Assembly (NCBI GenBank): GCA_003427395.1
Contig: BFEA01000305.1
Span: 1,338,181-1,369,031, forward strand
DNA length: 30,851 bases
Direction of reading: 5' to 3'
Origin: Chara braunii
Lineage: Eukaryota > Streptophyta > Charophyceae > Charales > Characeae
Each line of letters starts with the position of its first letter. Within the stretch, counting starts at the first letter, position 1. The notes beneath the pieces were generated by a model that made no database searches, had not been told where the DNA came from, and worked only from the letters and a program-made list of their open reading frames with translations. Below are positions 1 to 10,561 of this stretch, one piece after another. The position numbers and the translations under genes are program-made.

Positions 1-2
1 AG

Positions 3-72
<70 letters not shown>
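1..72. repeat. (GATA)n followed by (GA)n microsatellite
   Basis: The window opens with about five GATA units that pass directly into an uninterrupted GA run of roughly 50 bases. No coding or structural signal overlaps it. Confidence 0.95.
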
Positions 73-75
<3 letters not shown>

Positions 76-860
76 TGGAACACCGCGAGCCTGACACATG
101 AGACTCAAGGTGTCAAAACGTGCTCGCCCACGATTCTTGACCATATTAAACAAAAAATAGGCCAAGTGATAACGGAAAATCAATAACTTTTTGCTAGCAG
201 CAGCTGCACACACACTTCCGTGTATGCATTGTGCTCTAACGAGTATGGATGAGAACTAAGTCATCATCATACACATCGACCCACCCACCCAACCAACCAC
301 CCACCCACCCCACCCTGCATTGCCCTCTAGCATGCAATGAATAATTACCCTAATCACTTTTTTTACAGGGGCAAACAAGGCCCAGTGCAAAATTGATACT
401 GCCATCTCAGCAATCACCCTTGTCGAAGTTCCCTCGGTCAGAACAGAACACTTCGTAAATAAAACAAAACTACTTTCCTCTCCATACCAGGAATCATTGC
501 GATGCTACATCTCGGCCAGGGCTCCACCAATGCAAGCCCGTTGTCATAATGTAACCAACCGATAAAATCCATCCCTAGCTCCAAAATGCCTCAAAACGGT
601 TGAAGCACCATCCTGCCCGGCCTGCAGTGCCTGCCTACAAGCATGTCACCACTGCGGTCTGGACTGGCACCTGGCTCTGCCAGTGGACTCGCACCAACCG
701 TGACGCAGCCACACAATCACACTGATGAGCACAAGCTGCGACCATCCTTGTGCCTGCATACCAAAATGAAAAAGAAGACAAAAAGGAAGACGAGCGAATA
801 GAAGGTATAGATAGGAGTTCAAAGGACATCCCAAGGAAAGAGGAGGAACCGAAGGTGGCA
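73..860. other. Unassigned non-coding stretch
   Basis: I see no conserved protein, RNA or transposon signature here. There is a C-rich patch near 278-315 built from CCACCCACC-like units. Open frames in this stretch are short and biased by the neighbouring GAT tract. Confidence 0.5.
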
Positions 861-914
861 GTGATGATGATGGTGACAACAATGATGATTGTGATGGATG
901 GTTGTGAGAGTGGC

Positions 915-952
<38 letters not shown>

Positions 953-1140
953 CAATGATGATGATAATCATGTTAATTGTGATAGTCAGGATGGAGATGG
1001 TGAGGAGGAGGAGGAGGAGGAGGAGGAGGGGGAGGAGGGGGAGGAGGGGGAGGATGACGACGGCGATGATAAGAAATGAGGACAACTAGGATGATGATAA
1101 TGATGGCGATGATGACCACAATGATGATGTGATGATGACG
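860..1140. repeat. (GAT)n and (GAG)n trinucleotide repeats
   Basis: A GAT run occupies about 915-965, a GAG/GGA run about 1002-1055, and interrupted GAT units continue to about 1140. All six frames look open here and give poly-Asp, poly-Glu, poly-Met, poly-Ser or poly-Ile products. This is the signature of simple-sequence DNA, not a gene. Confidence 0.9.
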
Positions 1141-1664
1141 ATACAGATACAGTAATGAGTGCACAGTAGTTTGGGACATGCACGACTTGTTTCGATTAGC
1201 CGACGGGAAATACCACCAAGAGAGGAGTCGAGGGGCCAAAGCAGAACAAAAAAAAGTGAACGCATCTTCTGTGAGGCCACAGTCTCACCGTGTCCAAAAA
1301 ATCTGAGGCTCAGAGTCACAGCATGCATCTCGGATGGACTTTTTTGGGTAATTTTTTCCCTCTGCCTACCCGGCCTACCCTTCGGAACGGTGTGGGCAAA
1401 GATGGATATCAAATTACTATCAATTTATCAAAAGAAAGCATGACGACCAACCATCCGCGCAACAAGCAATGGCAGCAGCACCCAACTTTCAAAACCATGA
1501 AGGATGAAGAGCAAAAATCACAATGGCAATAAGCCGCAGCTCAATCAAACAAGTCAAAGCTGGCTCAAGTGGTGAAAAGCTTTTTCTTCTTTTCCACCAA
1601 CCACTGCGTGCTCAAACAAGAGAACAAACCTGAAATGGACCAGGACTCCGAAACGGACATCCAG
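1141..1664. other. Unassigned non-coding stretch
   Basis: Nothing recognisable. It may be the body of a retroposed sequence, because it ends in the long A tract at 1668-1733, but no target-site duplication was found. Confidence 0.4.
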
Positions 1665-1666
1665 GG

Positions 1667-1667
<1 letters not shown>

Positions 1668-1706
<39 letters not shown>

Positions 1707-1733
1707 NAAAAAAAAAAAAAAAAAAAAAAAAAA
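1668..1733 (+). repeat. Poly(A) tract with one ambiguous base
   Basis: A run of A of more than 60 bases is interrupted only by an N at 1707. It could be a retroposon tail. The N probably marks a join or an unresolved homopolymer length. Confidence 0.85.
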
Positions 1734-1869
1734 CATCAGATGCATTCTAATTTCTAATTCCCAGGTTTCAAGCACAAAAATGGATCAGCAAGGAAAAAAG
1801 TTGACGGCAAAAGTTATCGAGAAAAATCAACTGCATCATGGACGGAAGCGCAGGTAGCATTCTGTCTGC

Positions 1870-2270
1870 GCTGCTCTGCGCTGTTATGCAGGTGGCCCGG
1901 GCTGGCTCCGGCTTCCTGAGTACTCATTGGGGCAGGGGCAGGACGGAGTCCCAGCCAGCCAAACTAGTCAAAAAAAAAAGAAAGAAAAATTAACTTTAAT
2001 AAAGAAATTTTCAAAAATTCAAAAAAATACGTGTAAAAATTACAATAAAATTGGAATGCAAATAACGCCTGACGCAGGGTCAGTTTGGGAGTGCCAAGGT
2101 ATACCCCTTCAGACCACCCCCTTGAAAGTCAAAACCTGAAGTTTATAACTTATAAGTTATAACCCTTGGGACCGCCTGGGTGACCCATCACTGGGTTCGA
2201 AAATAAGGCCGGATTCCGGATTCTGACTGCTCAGGCCAGATTCTGACATCTCAGGCCACGCACAATCCCG
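1870..2270. repeat. Dispersed GC-rich/AT-rich repeat, copy 1
   Basis: A GC-rich segment rich in CCCGGGC and CTGGC words (1890-1965) is followed by an A-rich segment and then an ATTGGAATGCAAATAACG-like block near 2045-2095. The same order with similar words occurs at 29095-29285, which suggests a dispersed repeat family. The class is unknown. Confidence 0.4.
2143..2162. repeat. Perfect 20-bp palindrome
   Basis: TTATAACTTATAAGTTATAA reads the same on both strands. It lies inside the dispersed repeat at 1870-2270. No function can be assigned. Confidence 0.85.
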
Positions 2271-3345
2271 GCATGATTCCGCATGAAGTCAGATTCACTT
2301 TGTTGGGGGGATTTTCGGCTCTTTTCTCACCTGCCCGGTTTTCGGAGCGCCTGTCCTGGCCTGGGCATGCCTGGCCATGGGGATGCAAAACCTAGCATTC
2401 TGTATAAGATAAGATTGAAGGCAAGCAAAAGGGGGCATGGGAAAGGTCGTGCCCTCTCGAGCCCCACTCACCTCTATTGATGCTTGCTTACTGAAATATC
2501 ACCTCACACGACCTTTCCATCGACAGTGCACCCATCTGAGACAGGGGTGGGACAACCCCAACGACGCCGTCCATCGACAGTGTCTATGGACGCGATTGAC
2601 CCACGCATTTCTATGGAAGTCGATCCATTGGGGATCAACTGAACGCGATTGGCCGGGGCCACGTTCAAGGATCCAGAAAAGGAGAGCCCAATGGCTGAGA
2701 TTCGAACGCGGCCCGGCCAATCGCGAGCACTATTGTGTGTGATGATTCATGCTCTACTTGCTTGCTTACAGGCCAGCACCTACTTGTGCACCCACACACC
2801 ACAGCCATGATACAACAAGATACAAGAGAGAGAGAGCGAGGGAGAGAAATACGTAGAAAAAGACTCAGAAAATGAAGACACAAATAAAATCCTTTCGCCG
2901 TCCTACAGCTCAAGAGCTCCTTCCTGAACTTCCCGACCTAATCAAGAGTTAGCAATCACATAGAATGAGACTGTTCCTCGACTACTCAGAAGCACCGACT
3001 CTAACATTCCTTCGGTCTCTCATGAGCCCTTAAGGCTTTCCCACACAGACCGTTTTCTCCGACTTCCCCGGCAGACGCGAATCTCTCTCCCCAGCTCCGT
3101 ACCTCCGAGCTTGAATTCATGTCTCCCCAGGTCAGTAGTACCTTGCTACCAGAAGACGTATCTGTAGATTCTGTACCTAATCCTGGAACAATACATGCCA
3201 GTACCCAGGTCCACAATGTCCCTAGTCCTCCCACATAAGCGCCAGACCTAAAATTGCAGGCAAATGCACGCCACCGAACCTGAAGGCCTTTTAGGCTTTT
3301 ACCTTTTCCACTTTCAAGTCCATTTTTCAAGAGACTTTGCCCTCG
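2271..3345. other. Unassigned stretch with one GC-rich hairpin
   Basis: No coding homology recognised. CGCGATTGGCCGGG-type sequence near 2646-2661 is repeated in inverted orientation near 2711-2726, giving a stem of about 15 bp. The 12-mer CCATCGACAGTG occurs twice, near 2518 and 2570. Confidence 0.4.

Positions 3346-3374
<29 letters not shown>
3346..3374 (-). repeat. Poly(T) tract
   Basis: An almost pure T run that would be an A-tail if read on the minus strand. No matching retroelement was recognised to the right, where a foldback repeat block begins. Confidence 0.8.
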
Positions 3375-3376
<2 letters not shown>

Positions 3377-3386
3377 CTACCTCCAT

Positions 3387-3738
3387 CTTGCTGTCACCGA
3401 TTCTCAAGTCTATCCTTCCCAGACCTCACCTTTCCGACCTCCTGCCGACAAGATTCGAGTCTGTTGTTCTGAATCCGTTCGTTTGCGAGCAAGCCCCACT
3501 ATGTATGTCAGATGAACCCACTGTCCACTTTCAAGCCCCGATCTGGGAAGGATAGACTTGAGAATCGGTGACAGCAAGACGAACGGATCTCACTTTCGAA
3601 CCCTCGTCTTGCTGTCACCGATTAGTCTATCCTTCCCAGATCTCACCTTTCCGACCTCCTGTCGACAAGTTTTGACTCTGTCATTCTGAATCCGTTCGTT
3701 TGCGAGCAAGTCCCTCTCTGTATGTCAGATGAACCCAC
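3387..3738. repeat. Foldback/direct repeat block
   Basis: A ~135-bp unit (3387-3521) is repeated directly at 3607-3738 with scattered substitutions. Between them, 3541-3582 is the reverse complement of the start of both units (CTTGCTGTCACCGATT side). The middle copy can therefore pair with either flank, most closely with 3604-3641 across a ~20-base loop. It resembles a foldback element. No coding function. Confidence 0.8.
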
Positions 3739-4100
3739 AGTCAACTCAAAGCCCAACCTGTCCTCGTGAAAAATTACAGGGGTGACCGTAAGAAGGCAGG
3801 ACCGCAAAACTACATACCCGAAAACGACACAGCAACGCGAGATCTGTTCGAGACGAAACTACATGTGAAAATAACTTTCTGGCCATCATTTGTTCCCGCT
3901 GAAACTTGAAATACAGCAGACCGGTACACTGGTGCAGTAAGGTGGAGCAGGGTACCAGTCTGGCATCAGTTTCTTTGGCACGGTGAAGCTACAAGTCCTG
4001 GCAACAGCCCACTCACTATCAGGTTTAGAAAGTTCACTCGTACAAGTGCAGTACCCCACCATATACTGCAAGTGGCGCCCTGCCATAAACATCGTGAGAA
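3739..4100. other. Unassigned stretch
   Basis: No recognisable gene or repeat structure. Confidence 0.4.
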
Positions 4101-4104
4101 TAGC

Positions 4105-4214
4105 AACACACACACATGCACATGCGGTACACACACACGGATGCACGTGTGCTCACACACACGGACGAGGATGACTTTGACAACCAACCAAGAACAACGC
4201 ACGCGCGCGCGCGC

Positions 4215-4284
<70 letters not shown>
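4105..4284. repeat. Compound (CA)n, (CG)n, (GA)n microsatellite
   Basis: CA-rich sequence (4107-4165) is followed by an alternating CG run near 4201-4215 and a long uninterrupted GA run (4217-4284). Overlapping frames are Arg-Glu or Leu-Ser artefacts. Confidence 0.95.
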
Positions 4285-4287
<3 letters not shown>

Positions 4288-4385
4288 TGGCAAGCCACTT
4301 GAGCGTTCAAACGAACCCGGATGAGCAGCCAACCAGTCATAAACAAGGTGACCATTCAGGTGTACAACAGGTGGCAGACTGGAGG

Positions 4386-4428
4386 CACTGTTTCCACTGT
4401 TTCCATTGTTTCCACTGTTTCCACTGTT
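4386..4428. repeat. 9-bp minisatellite TGTTTCCAC
   Basis: About five tandem units of a TGTTTCCAC-like 9-mer with one substituted copy. Confidence 0.85.
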
Positions 4429-4914
4429 TTAAATTCTGCGAGAAGTTGAGAACAGAATTCCAGCCAGGAAGTTCATTTTTTCCATTTTCTGTTTTGGCTG
4501 GAATAAAATTCCATCCACCGTGTTATTTCTGCATTTAGGTTTCGAAATGGCAAGCTGCCAGAGTTGCCCTAAAATTACAAGCAAGGACGACTTCGACATT
4601 GCACATCCATAGGCGTGATACCCGGACATGAATACGGTTTGAAACGAAGACCACATGCAAGCAAATTCCAGAGTGGATAACGAGCTGGTGTAGTGAGAGG
4701 CACGAAGGCAAGGGCCTTGACTTCTGCGATCACTGCCGGAAGACTGCTTGTCTGTAACTGCCAGCCCAATCTGCCCAGTTACGTCACGAGTGCCCTGGTT
4801 CAATGAACAATCACACTTCGAAGGAACGATTGATGTTTGCACCTCGTTTTTTGTATGTCGACCTGCTCTAGTCGTTTCACCGGGTCGTCAAACCATTTTA
4901 ATGTCACATAGTTG
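4429..4914. other. Unassigned stretch
   Basis: No conserved coding or RNA signature recognised. Confidence 0.4.
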
Positions 4915-5210
4915 GTGAGAGGAGTGATTGTCCTTCAATGACATCATGCCTGCTCTTCCCCCCGGGTTTTGATCTGTGGTTGTCGAGGAACCGATATGCT
5001 CACAGTGAATGCAAATGTGACCTAGCATCCTTCAGTTTACCGATCGGCTTCAGAGTTTATGAGAAGAGTGATGGTCCTTTAATAACATCATGTCGGCTCT
5101 TCCCCCGGCTTCTGATCTGTGGTTGTAGAGAGGGACCAATATGCTCACAGTGAATGCAAAGCATATCGTGAACTGGCATTCTTCAGTTTAGCAATAGATT
5201 TCGTCAATCA
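4915..5210. repeat. 144-bp tandem duplication
   Basis: Two adjacent units with a period of 144 bp (anchors GTGATTGTCCTTCAATGACA at 4924 and a close variant at 5068). They share ATGCTCACAGTGAATGCAAA and ATTCTTCAGTTTA-type blocks at roughly 80 percent identity. No conserved frame. Confidence 0.8.
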
Positions 5211-5239
5211 AGTCTTCTTGTAGTCCGGGCCCCTTAATG

Positions 5240-5412
5240 TTATTTGGGTTCCTTCTTCTTCTTCCCCTCAGTTTTCTCAACCGTTTCCCGCCTTCCAAGC
5301 TCTTTCCCCCCCTCTAGGTCCTCCTCTTTTCTTTCTTTTTTTCTTCCCACTCAAATGTCAGTCCTTTACACTCCCCTCCCTCCCCCCCCCCCCCCCCCCC
5401 CCCCCCCCTCTC
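5240..5412. repeat. Pyrimidine-rich tract with poly(C)
   Basis: A CT-rich stretch ends in a C run near 5381-5407. The proline or serine frames across it are composition artefacts. Confidence 0.85.
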
Positions 5413-6225
5413 TCTCTAAGTCACTTGGGTCCTTTTCACATCACTGTGATAGAAGGAAAGTTTGGGAGAGGGGGTGCTACATCAGAGAGGGAGGGGATGC
5501 TACATCAGAGAGGTGGTGATGCTCACACATTCAAGCTTTGAACTAGACCCGTCCCATTTGTATGCGAACATAATCCCATCCCTACCTGTACATGATGTAC
5601 AATATGATCTGGCCGATGGAAAGCGAGACGCCAAGCATATTCGGCAGCTGTTGAAACACGCAAGCACATACAGAGAGAGAGAAACAGGAAGGCTTGAATT
5701 AGACAAACACATTCCGATCCAGGTATTCCACAGGGATCATGCTGCTGCCATGCATATGAATCGTGCCTTTTTTCCTTCTTTTTAACGTCCGATTGTGAGA
5801 ATTATGATGCAACAAGGCATGGTTGTAGATTTCAGACCTAGTGATATGGAGCTGCACTTCGCAACACTGACTGCGCCGATGACAGTAGGTACGGTAGGGT
5901 GGGGGCAAACCCTCCATCGTGGTAAATGCATACCGGGCTAAGCTACCAGAATGGCCCAGGCCTGGGACCGCTTTGCCCAGCTGGGCCAAAAGGCCCAAAA
6001 GTAAAAATAAAAATACAAATAGAAAAACTATTATCATAATATCATACATCATTATTATTTTATAATTTTTTTATTTTTTTTTCCTGCTTCAAATTTGGTA
6101 TAGAACTTCGATGCAACCCTGAGGCGAACGTTGTTTAGTTTATATCGTTCTTCATAACATAGTAGTTTCTTTTCGGACGTTTCGGATTTTCTTTTCTTCC
6201 GCTGGGACCTTTCCTTGTCCTTGTA
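5413..6225. other. Unassigned stretch
   Basis: A GC-rich patch (5930-6000) with GGCCCAGGCCTGGG-type words precedes an AT-rich run. This repeats the GC-then-AT pattern of the dispersed repeat at 1870-2270. A short AGAGAGAGAG run lies at 5672. No gene recognised. Confidence 0.4.
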
Positions 6226-6365
6226 CAGCCGCGGGGTGCCCGCGCAAACACAAGGTGCCCCAGGCGGCTTGGCTGGTAGCCCAGTTAACCCGGTCACAGC
6301 CGGGGTGCCCGGCCAAACACGAGGTGACCCAGGCGGCTTGGCTGGTAGCCCAGTTAACCCGGTCC
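6226..6365. repeat. ~70-bp tandem duplication
   Basis: Two units, each ending in CAGGCGGCTTGGCTGGTAGC followed by CCAGTTAACCCGGT, the first near 6226-6295 and the second 6296-6365. They differ by a few substitutions and short indels. The GGTGCCCGGCC word recurs at 29149 and 29478. Confidence 0.85.
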
Positions 6366-7020
6366 ATTTGGAACAGACCTGGTTTAAGTCAATGTTACCC
6401 ACCCTACTGATGTCAGAGTTCTAAGGCATTGCTACCCATGTCCGGGCTCAAGGTCAAGCGGTCACATCTTTACTTGCTTGAAGTAAAAATGCACAACATG
6501 CAAATGCTTTCTTGTAGGAAAATCAACGCCATGCGCATGCGATGGGGGGGAGGCAGGAGCATGGAGTGCCATGGACAGTGTCCGTAGCCTCAGAACTCAT
6601 GATCTCTCTCCGGTAGTCCTTGGGAAGGAATTCCAATCCACACCCAACGCTAGGCTAGGCTGCAACCGTGACCGGTGGGGCAACTTCCACCGGAAGAGGC
6701 GACCACCATTTCAGATAACCATTCACCTAGGCGCCGGTGAAATTTGCGTTCGAATTTGACGCTGTGCAGTCATCGGCACTCGAATCACATTGACGAGAGA
6801 TCACTGCGGAGTCTGCTAACACCAGCATGGAAGACTTAAGCAGATGGATTCATCAGGAACAGAATGCATAATGCAACCGATAGCTAGCTACAGCAGTGTC
6901 ATCACATTCTTGGCATCGTGCCCACAGTTTGTACATAAAGTCATGATGCGATATTGTTAGTGTCCATAGCCGTCTGTGCAATGACACTGCCTTCAACCAC
7001 AAACCGATTCAAAGCATTGA
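6366..7020. other. Unassigned stretch
   Basis: No gene recognised. Confidence 0.4.
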
Positions 7021-7112
7021 AGAAGAGGAGAAGGGAACAGAAAAAGGCTGACCGAAGGAGAGGAGAGGAGAGAAGAGAAGAGGAGAAGAGACGAGAAGAG
7101 AACACTTTCATC
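7021..7112. repeat. Purine-rich GAAGA/GGAGA tract
   Basis: Irregular GAGGAGAAGAGAAGA repeats that give a Lys/Arg/Glu-only open frame on the plus strand. Low complexity, not a gene. Confidence 0.85.
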
Positions 7113-7147
7113 ATCACCAGCTTGCCACAGTGGACATGCCTAGAGAA

Positions 7148-7269
7148 TACTTTTTGGTATGAATTAAAAGTCCAGAAGCTGGCAAGTTGTAATACCTTTT
7201 GCTATGAATTAGCGGTATTCTCAAGGTCAACTTGCCAGCTTCTGGACTTTTAATTCATACCAAAAAGTA
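7148..7269. repeat. Perfect 42-bp inverted repeat, 38-base loop
   Basis: The left arm (7148-7189, starting TACTTTTTGGTATGAATTAA) and right arm (7228-7269) are exact reverse complements over 42 bases. The loop contains AATACC and GGTATT, which can pair again, and a partial direct copy of the arm (CTATGAATTA). Transcribed on either strand this would be a long, perfectly paired hairpin. No terminal target duplication is obvious. Confidence 0.95.
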
Positions 7270-7899
7270 CTACAACTTACACAAGTGATCGACCAATCGT
7301 AGGCTTCGTAGCTAGTGTACGAGGAACTGCGTATGCACACATTTGTGTGCATGTCTGTACGTTGCATGAGGGGTCTACAGCCGTAGGCAAGCTGCGAATC
7401 TCCTGCTTCTTGGAAGTGAATTGCTCCCCGCGTCAGTTGGTTGCAGGTTTCGAGCTGCTTAGCAACTGTTAAGGTCAGAGTCGACTTCGGCCATTGCTTC
7501 TCTTTCAGTCTCTTTAGTGGAGTGTGTGCAGATGAGAGAGGAGCGCAACCGCATGTTAGGCAGACAGACGCCAGGCCACTTACCAGACAACCACGACACA
7601 AACCGTGGGGAACTCTGCACTCAGGATAGCGATCTCTTCGCTCTTTGATTTCTGCTGGAGTGTTGAGTGGCATATGCCGTTTACTTGACCTGGCTTTCCA
7701 TGGAATTGATTCTGTTCAGGTGATTATTTGATAACACAGACACCCACAAAAAAAGGAACGACAAACAGACGGAAAAAAACAAAAGAAGGTGGACGATCCG
7801 TACAGTGCCCAAGCTCTGAGGATGACTGAGTAAGACGGACAACCATGTCCATCAGAACCTGATAAATGGCCTCAACCGTGTCACTTGTGTGATGCCAAG
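7270..7899. other. Unassigned stretch
   Basis: No conserved gene recognised. A 148-codon open frame on the minus strand (7227-7673) overlaps the inverted repeat arm, has no recognisable domain and is probably chance. Confidence 0.4.
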
Positions 7900-8122
7900 G
7901 TGTGAACCAGATGTGAACCAGCCGTGAGCCAGGCATCGGACCAGGTGTGAACCAGCCGTGAGCCACGTATCGGACCGGGTGTGAACCAGCCGTGAGCCGG
8001 GTATCGAACCGGGTGTGAACCAGGTGTGAGCCCAGAGTGAACCAGGTGCGCGGAAGGTGTGAGCCGAGTGTGAGGCAGGGGTGAGTCAGGTGTTGAACCA
8101 GTGTGGCCCAGGTGTGAACAGG
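7900..8122. repeat. Minisatellite with 11-bp subunits and 34-bp higher-order unit
   Basis: Built from GTGTGAACCAG, CCGTGAGCCAC and GTATCGGACCGG-like subunits. At 7940-8010 these three alternate to give two clear 34-bp higher-order copies. Towards 8120 the array degenerates to simple GGTGTGAACCA-like units. Open frames here are repeat artefacts. Confidence 0.9.
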
Positions 8123-9052
8123 TTACCCTTGGAGGCCAACAGAAAAAAAAACAGAGCTCAAACATAAATGAAGCCACAGGTGGGGCTCACAGAAAACAGA
8201 AGCCAAACATAAACGAAGGCACACGCTATATCTGTGGCCAAAAGCAATATAATGAAAGCCCTAAAACAGAACCATGGGCCATCCATATAAGCTCTACCAC
8301 CAGTTTCCAGATGAACTGCCGAGCCAAGAGTTGCAAACAAGTCATGAAGCGTCATCTTCCGGGTGCTTAGGTAGCATAGGGCACATCAGGTTGGCAGAAA
8401 TGAGAGATCGGCGGTGTCTTCATTTACAGAATATTACACTAGTACGAGAGTCTCTCGAGCCTTTCTGAAGCCTCCGCCTGTACACGCTAAGGCTGTGGAC
8501 AGCCTCGGCCTACCAGACCAAGTGGGGTCCTGAGGGTTTGCCCGAACTTTCCACAACCCCAGCTTTGGCGATCGTTTATTGGACTTTGTTCTCATGTTCG
8601 ACAGCACAAAAAAAAAAAAAAAAAAGGCAGGAATGCAGGGTAGGTTCCGCTGTATGGGCCAAAATGATTAGAAAAATAAAAAAGGGTAGAAAAGCAAAAT
8701 ACCTTCGTCGACAAAACAAAAATTTAGCACAGTGCCACAGCGTTCGCACATACCGATTTCATATGTCGACTGATCATATTCATCGACCGGATTCATCGTA
8801 GGCCCGGCGAACTCTGACTTGACTCAATTCAATAATCAATAAATTATTATTATAAATTATTATTGACATTTGAGAAGGGTGTAGAGTCTCTAGTACTGTC
8901 TACTGAAGCTATCCTGATGTAAAATTTTCAACAAAGTCTTCAAATGCCAGAACTGGTAAAAAAAAAAATAAAAAAAATTGAAAAATTTTGAAAAAAATGA
9001 AAATGTGGGTTCAGAAAAATGGGCTCAGAGAGACTGGTGATTTCTTTTTCCC
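8123..9052. other. Unassigned stretch with A-runs
   Basis: Contains a poly(A) run at about 8607-8625, an AT-rich palindromic patch at 8830-8865 (ATTATTATTATAAATTATTATT-like) and A-rich sequence at 8958-9000. No gene recognised. Confidence 0.4.
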
Positions 9053-9079
9053 TTTTTTTTTTTTTCTTTTTTTTTTTTT

Positions 9080-9607
9080 GAATCCGGGGGGGTCTGTTAG
9101 CACGGGTGATAAGAGCATCCCCCTCTGGCAGGCCCGTTCCTAGATGCTTCAGTCTATTGGTGGGGAGCGGCACCTGCTGAAAACCGGGTCCAGCGTCCCA
9201 TTGAACAATCACTCAATTCTTTCCCCGAGGCCACTACCCGGTTTCGGATTTCACTTGTTCCCCTCGTACAAATTGTAAACATCCTGAGACAGCAGAGCTG
9301 CATTCTGACACCCTTGATCCCTCTCAGTTGTCGCCACCGTACCGGCGTACCACTGCAAAAGCACCATTGACTGCTGGTGAGGAGGCAAAAGAGGTCTGGA
9401 AACTCCGAAGGGGGGCCGCGGTGGTACATCTGGGGTAATCTTGGTCCAATCCCTGATTATCAGGCTGTAATCTCTTCTGGTTCACTCGATCATCCGGTTG
9501 GTCATTTCCCCCCAATAGATTCTAGCAATCCAGCCCCCTTGGCGACCCCCCAACCATTCTTCTGAGAATTCTTTGGATTGTTTGTTGAATGTCTTTTTCG
9601 GAATGAT
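9080..9607 (-). mobile_element. LINE B 3' untranslated region, distal part
   Basis: This is the part of LINE B downstream of the LINE A insertion. CAGTCTATTGGTGGGGAGC (9150-9168) and the following ACCGGGTCCAGC block are close to 17362-17412 in LINE C, both reading on the minus strand. A CAGTCCATTGGTGGGGAGC copy also sits at 19085-19103. Minus-strand open frames here (9154-9429, 9324-9515) match no domain I recognise and are best taken as untranslated sequence. Confidence 0.65.
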
Positions 9608-9623
9608 AAGATCCAGTTGTGAC
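9608..9623 (+). repeat. Target-site duplication of LINE A, left copy
   Basis: AAGATCCAGTTGTGAC is identical to 14426-14441, immediately 3' of the LINE A poly(A) tail. The sequences beyond both copies differ, as expected for a target-primed insertion. Confidence 0.9.
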
Positions 9624-10119
9624 GACCGACATTAGGTCGCGACCTCCTCAATTTTTTCAATGGCAACAAGGCAAAGGGTGGGTTGTCAACGGCAACAAGG
9701 CAAAGGGTGGGTTGGACCAATTCTTAAGCACAAGCGTAGTCTCGCTACTCCACAAGAAAGGTGACAAAGAAGATCTAAAGAACTACAGACTCGTCTCACT
9801 ACTCACAACTCTGTATAAAATCCTCACGAAAGCACTAGCCAACAGGATCATGAAACTCGTGGATAAATGCTTTCACATTGATCATGCAGGGTTCATCCCT
9901 AGGAGATACGTACTAGACAACGTGGTGACCCTGAACGAGGCAGCAAAGAAGATAATAGAAAAACGAATGAAGGCTGCTGTCCTGATCTTGGACTTTGAAA
10001 AAGCCTATGGCCAAGTTAATTGGGACTTCCTCCAGAACTGCATGGAGAAGACAAGAGTTGGCCCAGATTTCAGGGAATGGGTCGGAATTCTCTATGGAGA
10101 CGCCACTGGAAAAGTCTAG
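9619..10119 (+). pseudogene. LINE A reverse transcriptase, N-terminal blocks
   Basis: The frame reads through the conserved start of a non-LTR reverse transcriptase: LLHKKGDKEDLKNYR (block 1), SLLTTLYKILTKALANRI (block 2), AGFIPRRYVLDNVVTLNEA (block 3) and AVLILDFEKAYGQVNWDFL (block 4). The first catalytic aspartate (LDF) is kept. The usual Asp after AY is Gly, a likely decay mutation. The frame stops at 10119. The first ~25 codons, with a 29-bp tandem repeat (GGCAACAAGGCAAAGGGTGG at 9662 and 9691), are not conserved. The upstream endonuclease domain is absent. Confidence 0.9.
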
Positions 10120-10561
10120 ATAAACAAAACATTGTCAGACCCCTATCCAATATTGAGGTCCGCCCGCCAAGGCCCAAGGGGACCCATTGCCCCCCCCCCA
10201 TCTTCCTTTTCATCACGGAAGAGCTTCTTTCCTTCACAAGGAACCCTCCATAGACTGCCTCACTGAACAAAATTACAACCCCCTACATGACTTTGTTCTG
10301 CCCACTGCGTTGATATTCGCTGACGATCTAAAGGTTCTCATCCGGGCCAATAACGCCTCCTTCCAGGCACTCGTCATAGCCATGGAAGCCTTACGACTAG
10401 CATCAGAAATGAAGGTGAACTGGTCTAAAACTGAAGGCTGGTGGCTAGCAGACGTCACCCCCCCTCAACCTCCCGATCTATCCACCCCCATGTCATGGTC
10501 CACAAACGACCACGCACTCTATGGTCAACAAGGACGGTGCATGTCCAGGGATGGGACATAA
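10120..10561 (+). pseudogene. LINE A reverse transcriptase, catalytic FADD and thumb-side blocks
   Basis: After a frameshift the palm resumes. A decayed CPLxPLLF-like stretch (residues CPPPIFLF) is followed by LIFADDLKVLI, the F/YADD catalytic motif with both aspartates intact, and SEMKVNWSKTE, the block-7 motif typical of plant L1-like elements. The best open frame is 10187-10561. It ends in a 49-bp tandem duplication (GTCAACAAGGACGGTGCATG at 10524 and 10573), which destroys the frame. Confidence 0.85.

Noticed and set aside
750-1239. Open frames with poly-Asp, poly-Glu, poly-Ile or poly-Pro on both strands
   Set aside because: They come from (GAT)n and (GAG)n repeats, which are open in all six frames.
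4116-4538. 140-codon plus-strand frame with Arg-Glu repeats
   Set aside because: It is the translation of CA and GA microsatellites with no domain outside them.
7900-8122. CRISPR-like array
   Set aside because: Repeats are contiguous 11/34-bp units without unique spacers, in eukaryotic DNA.
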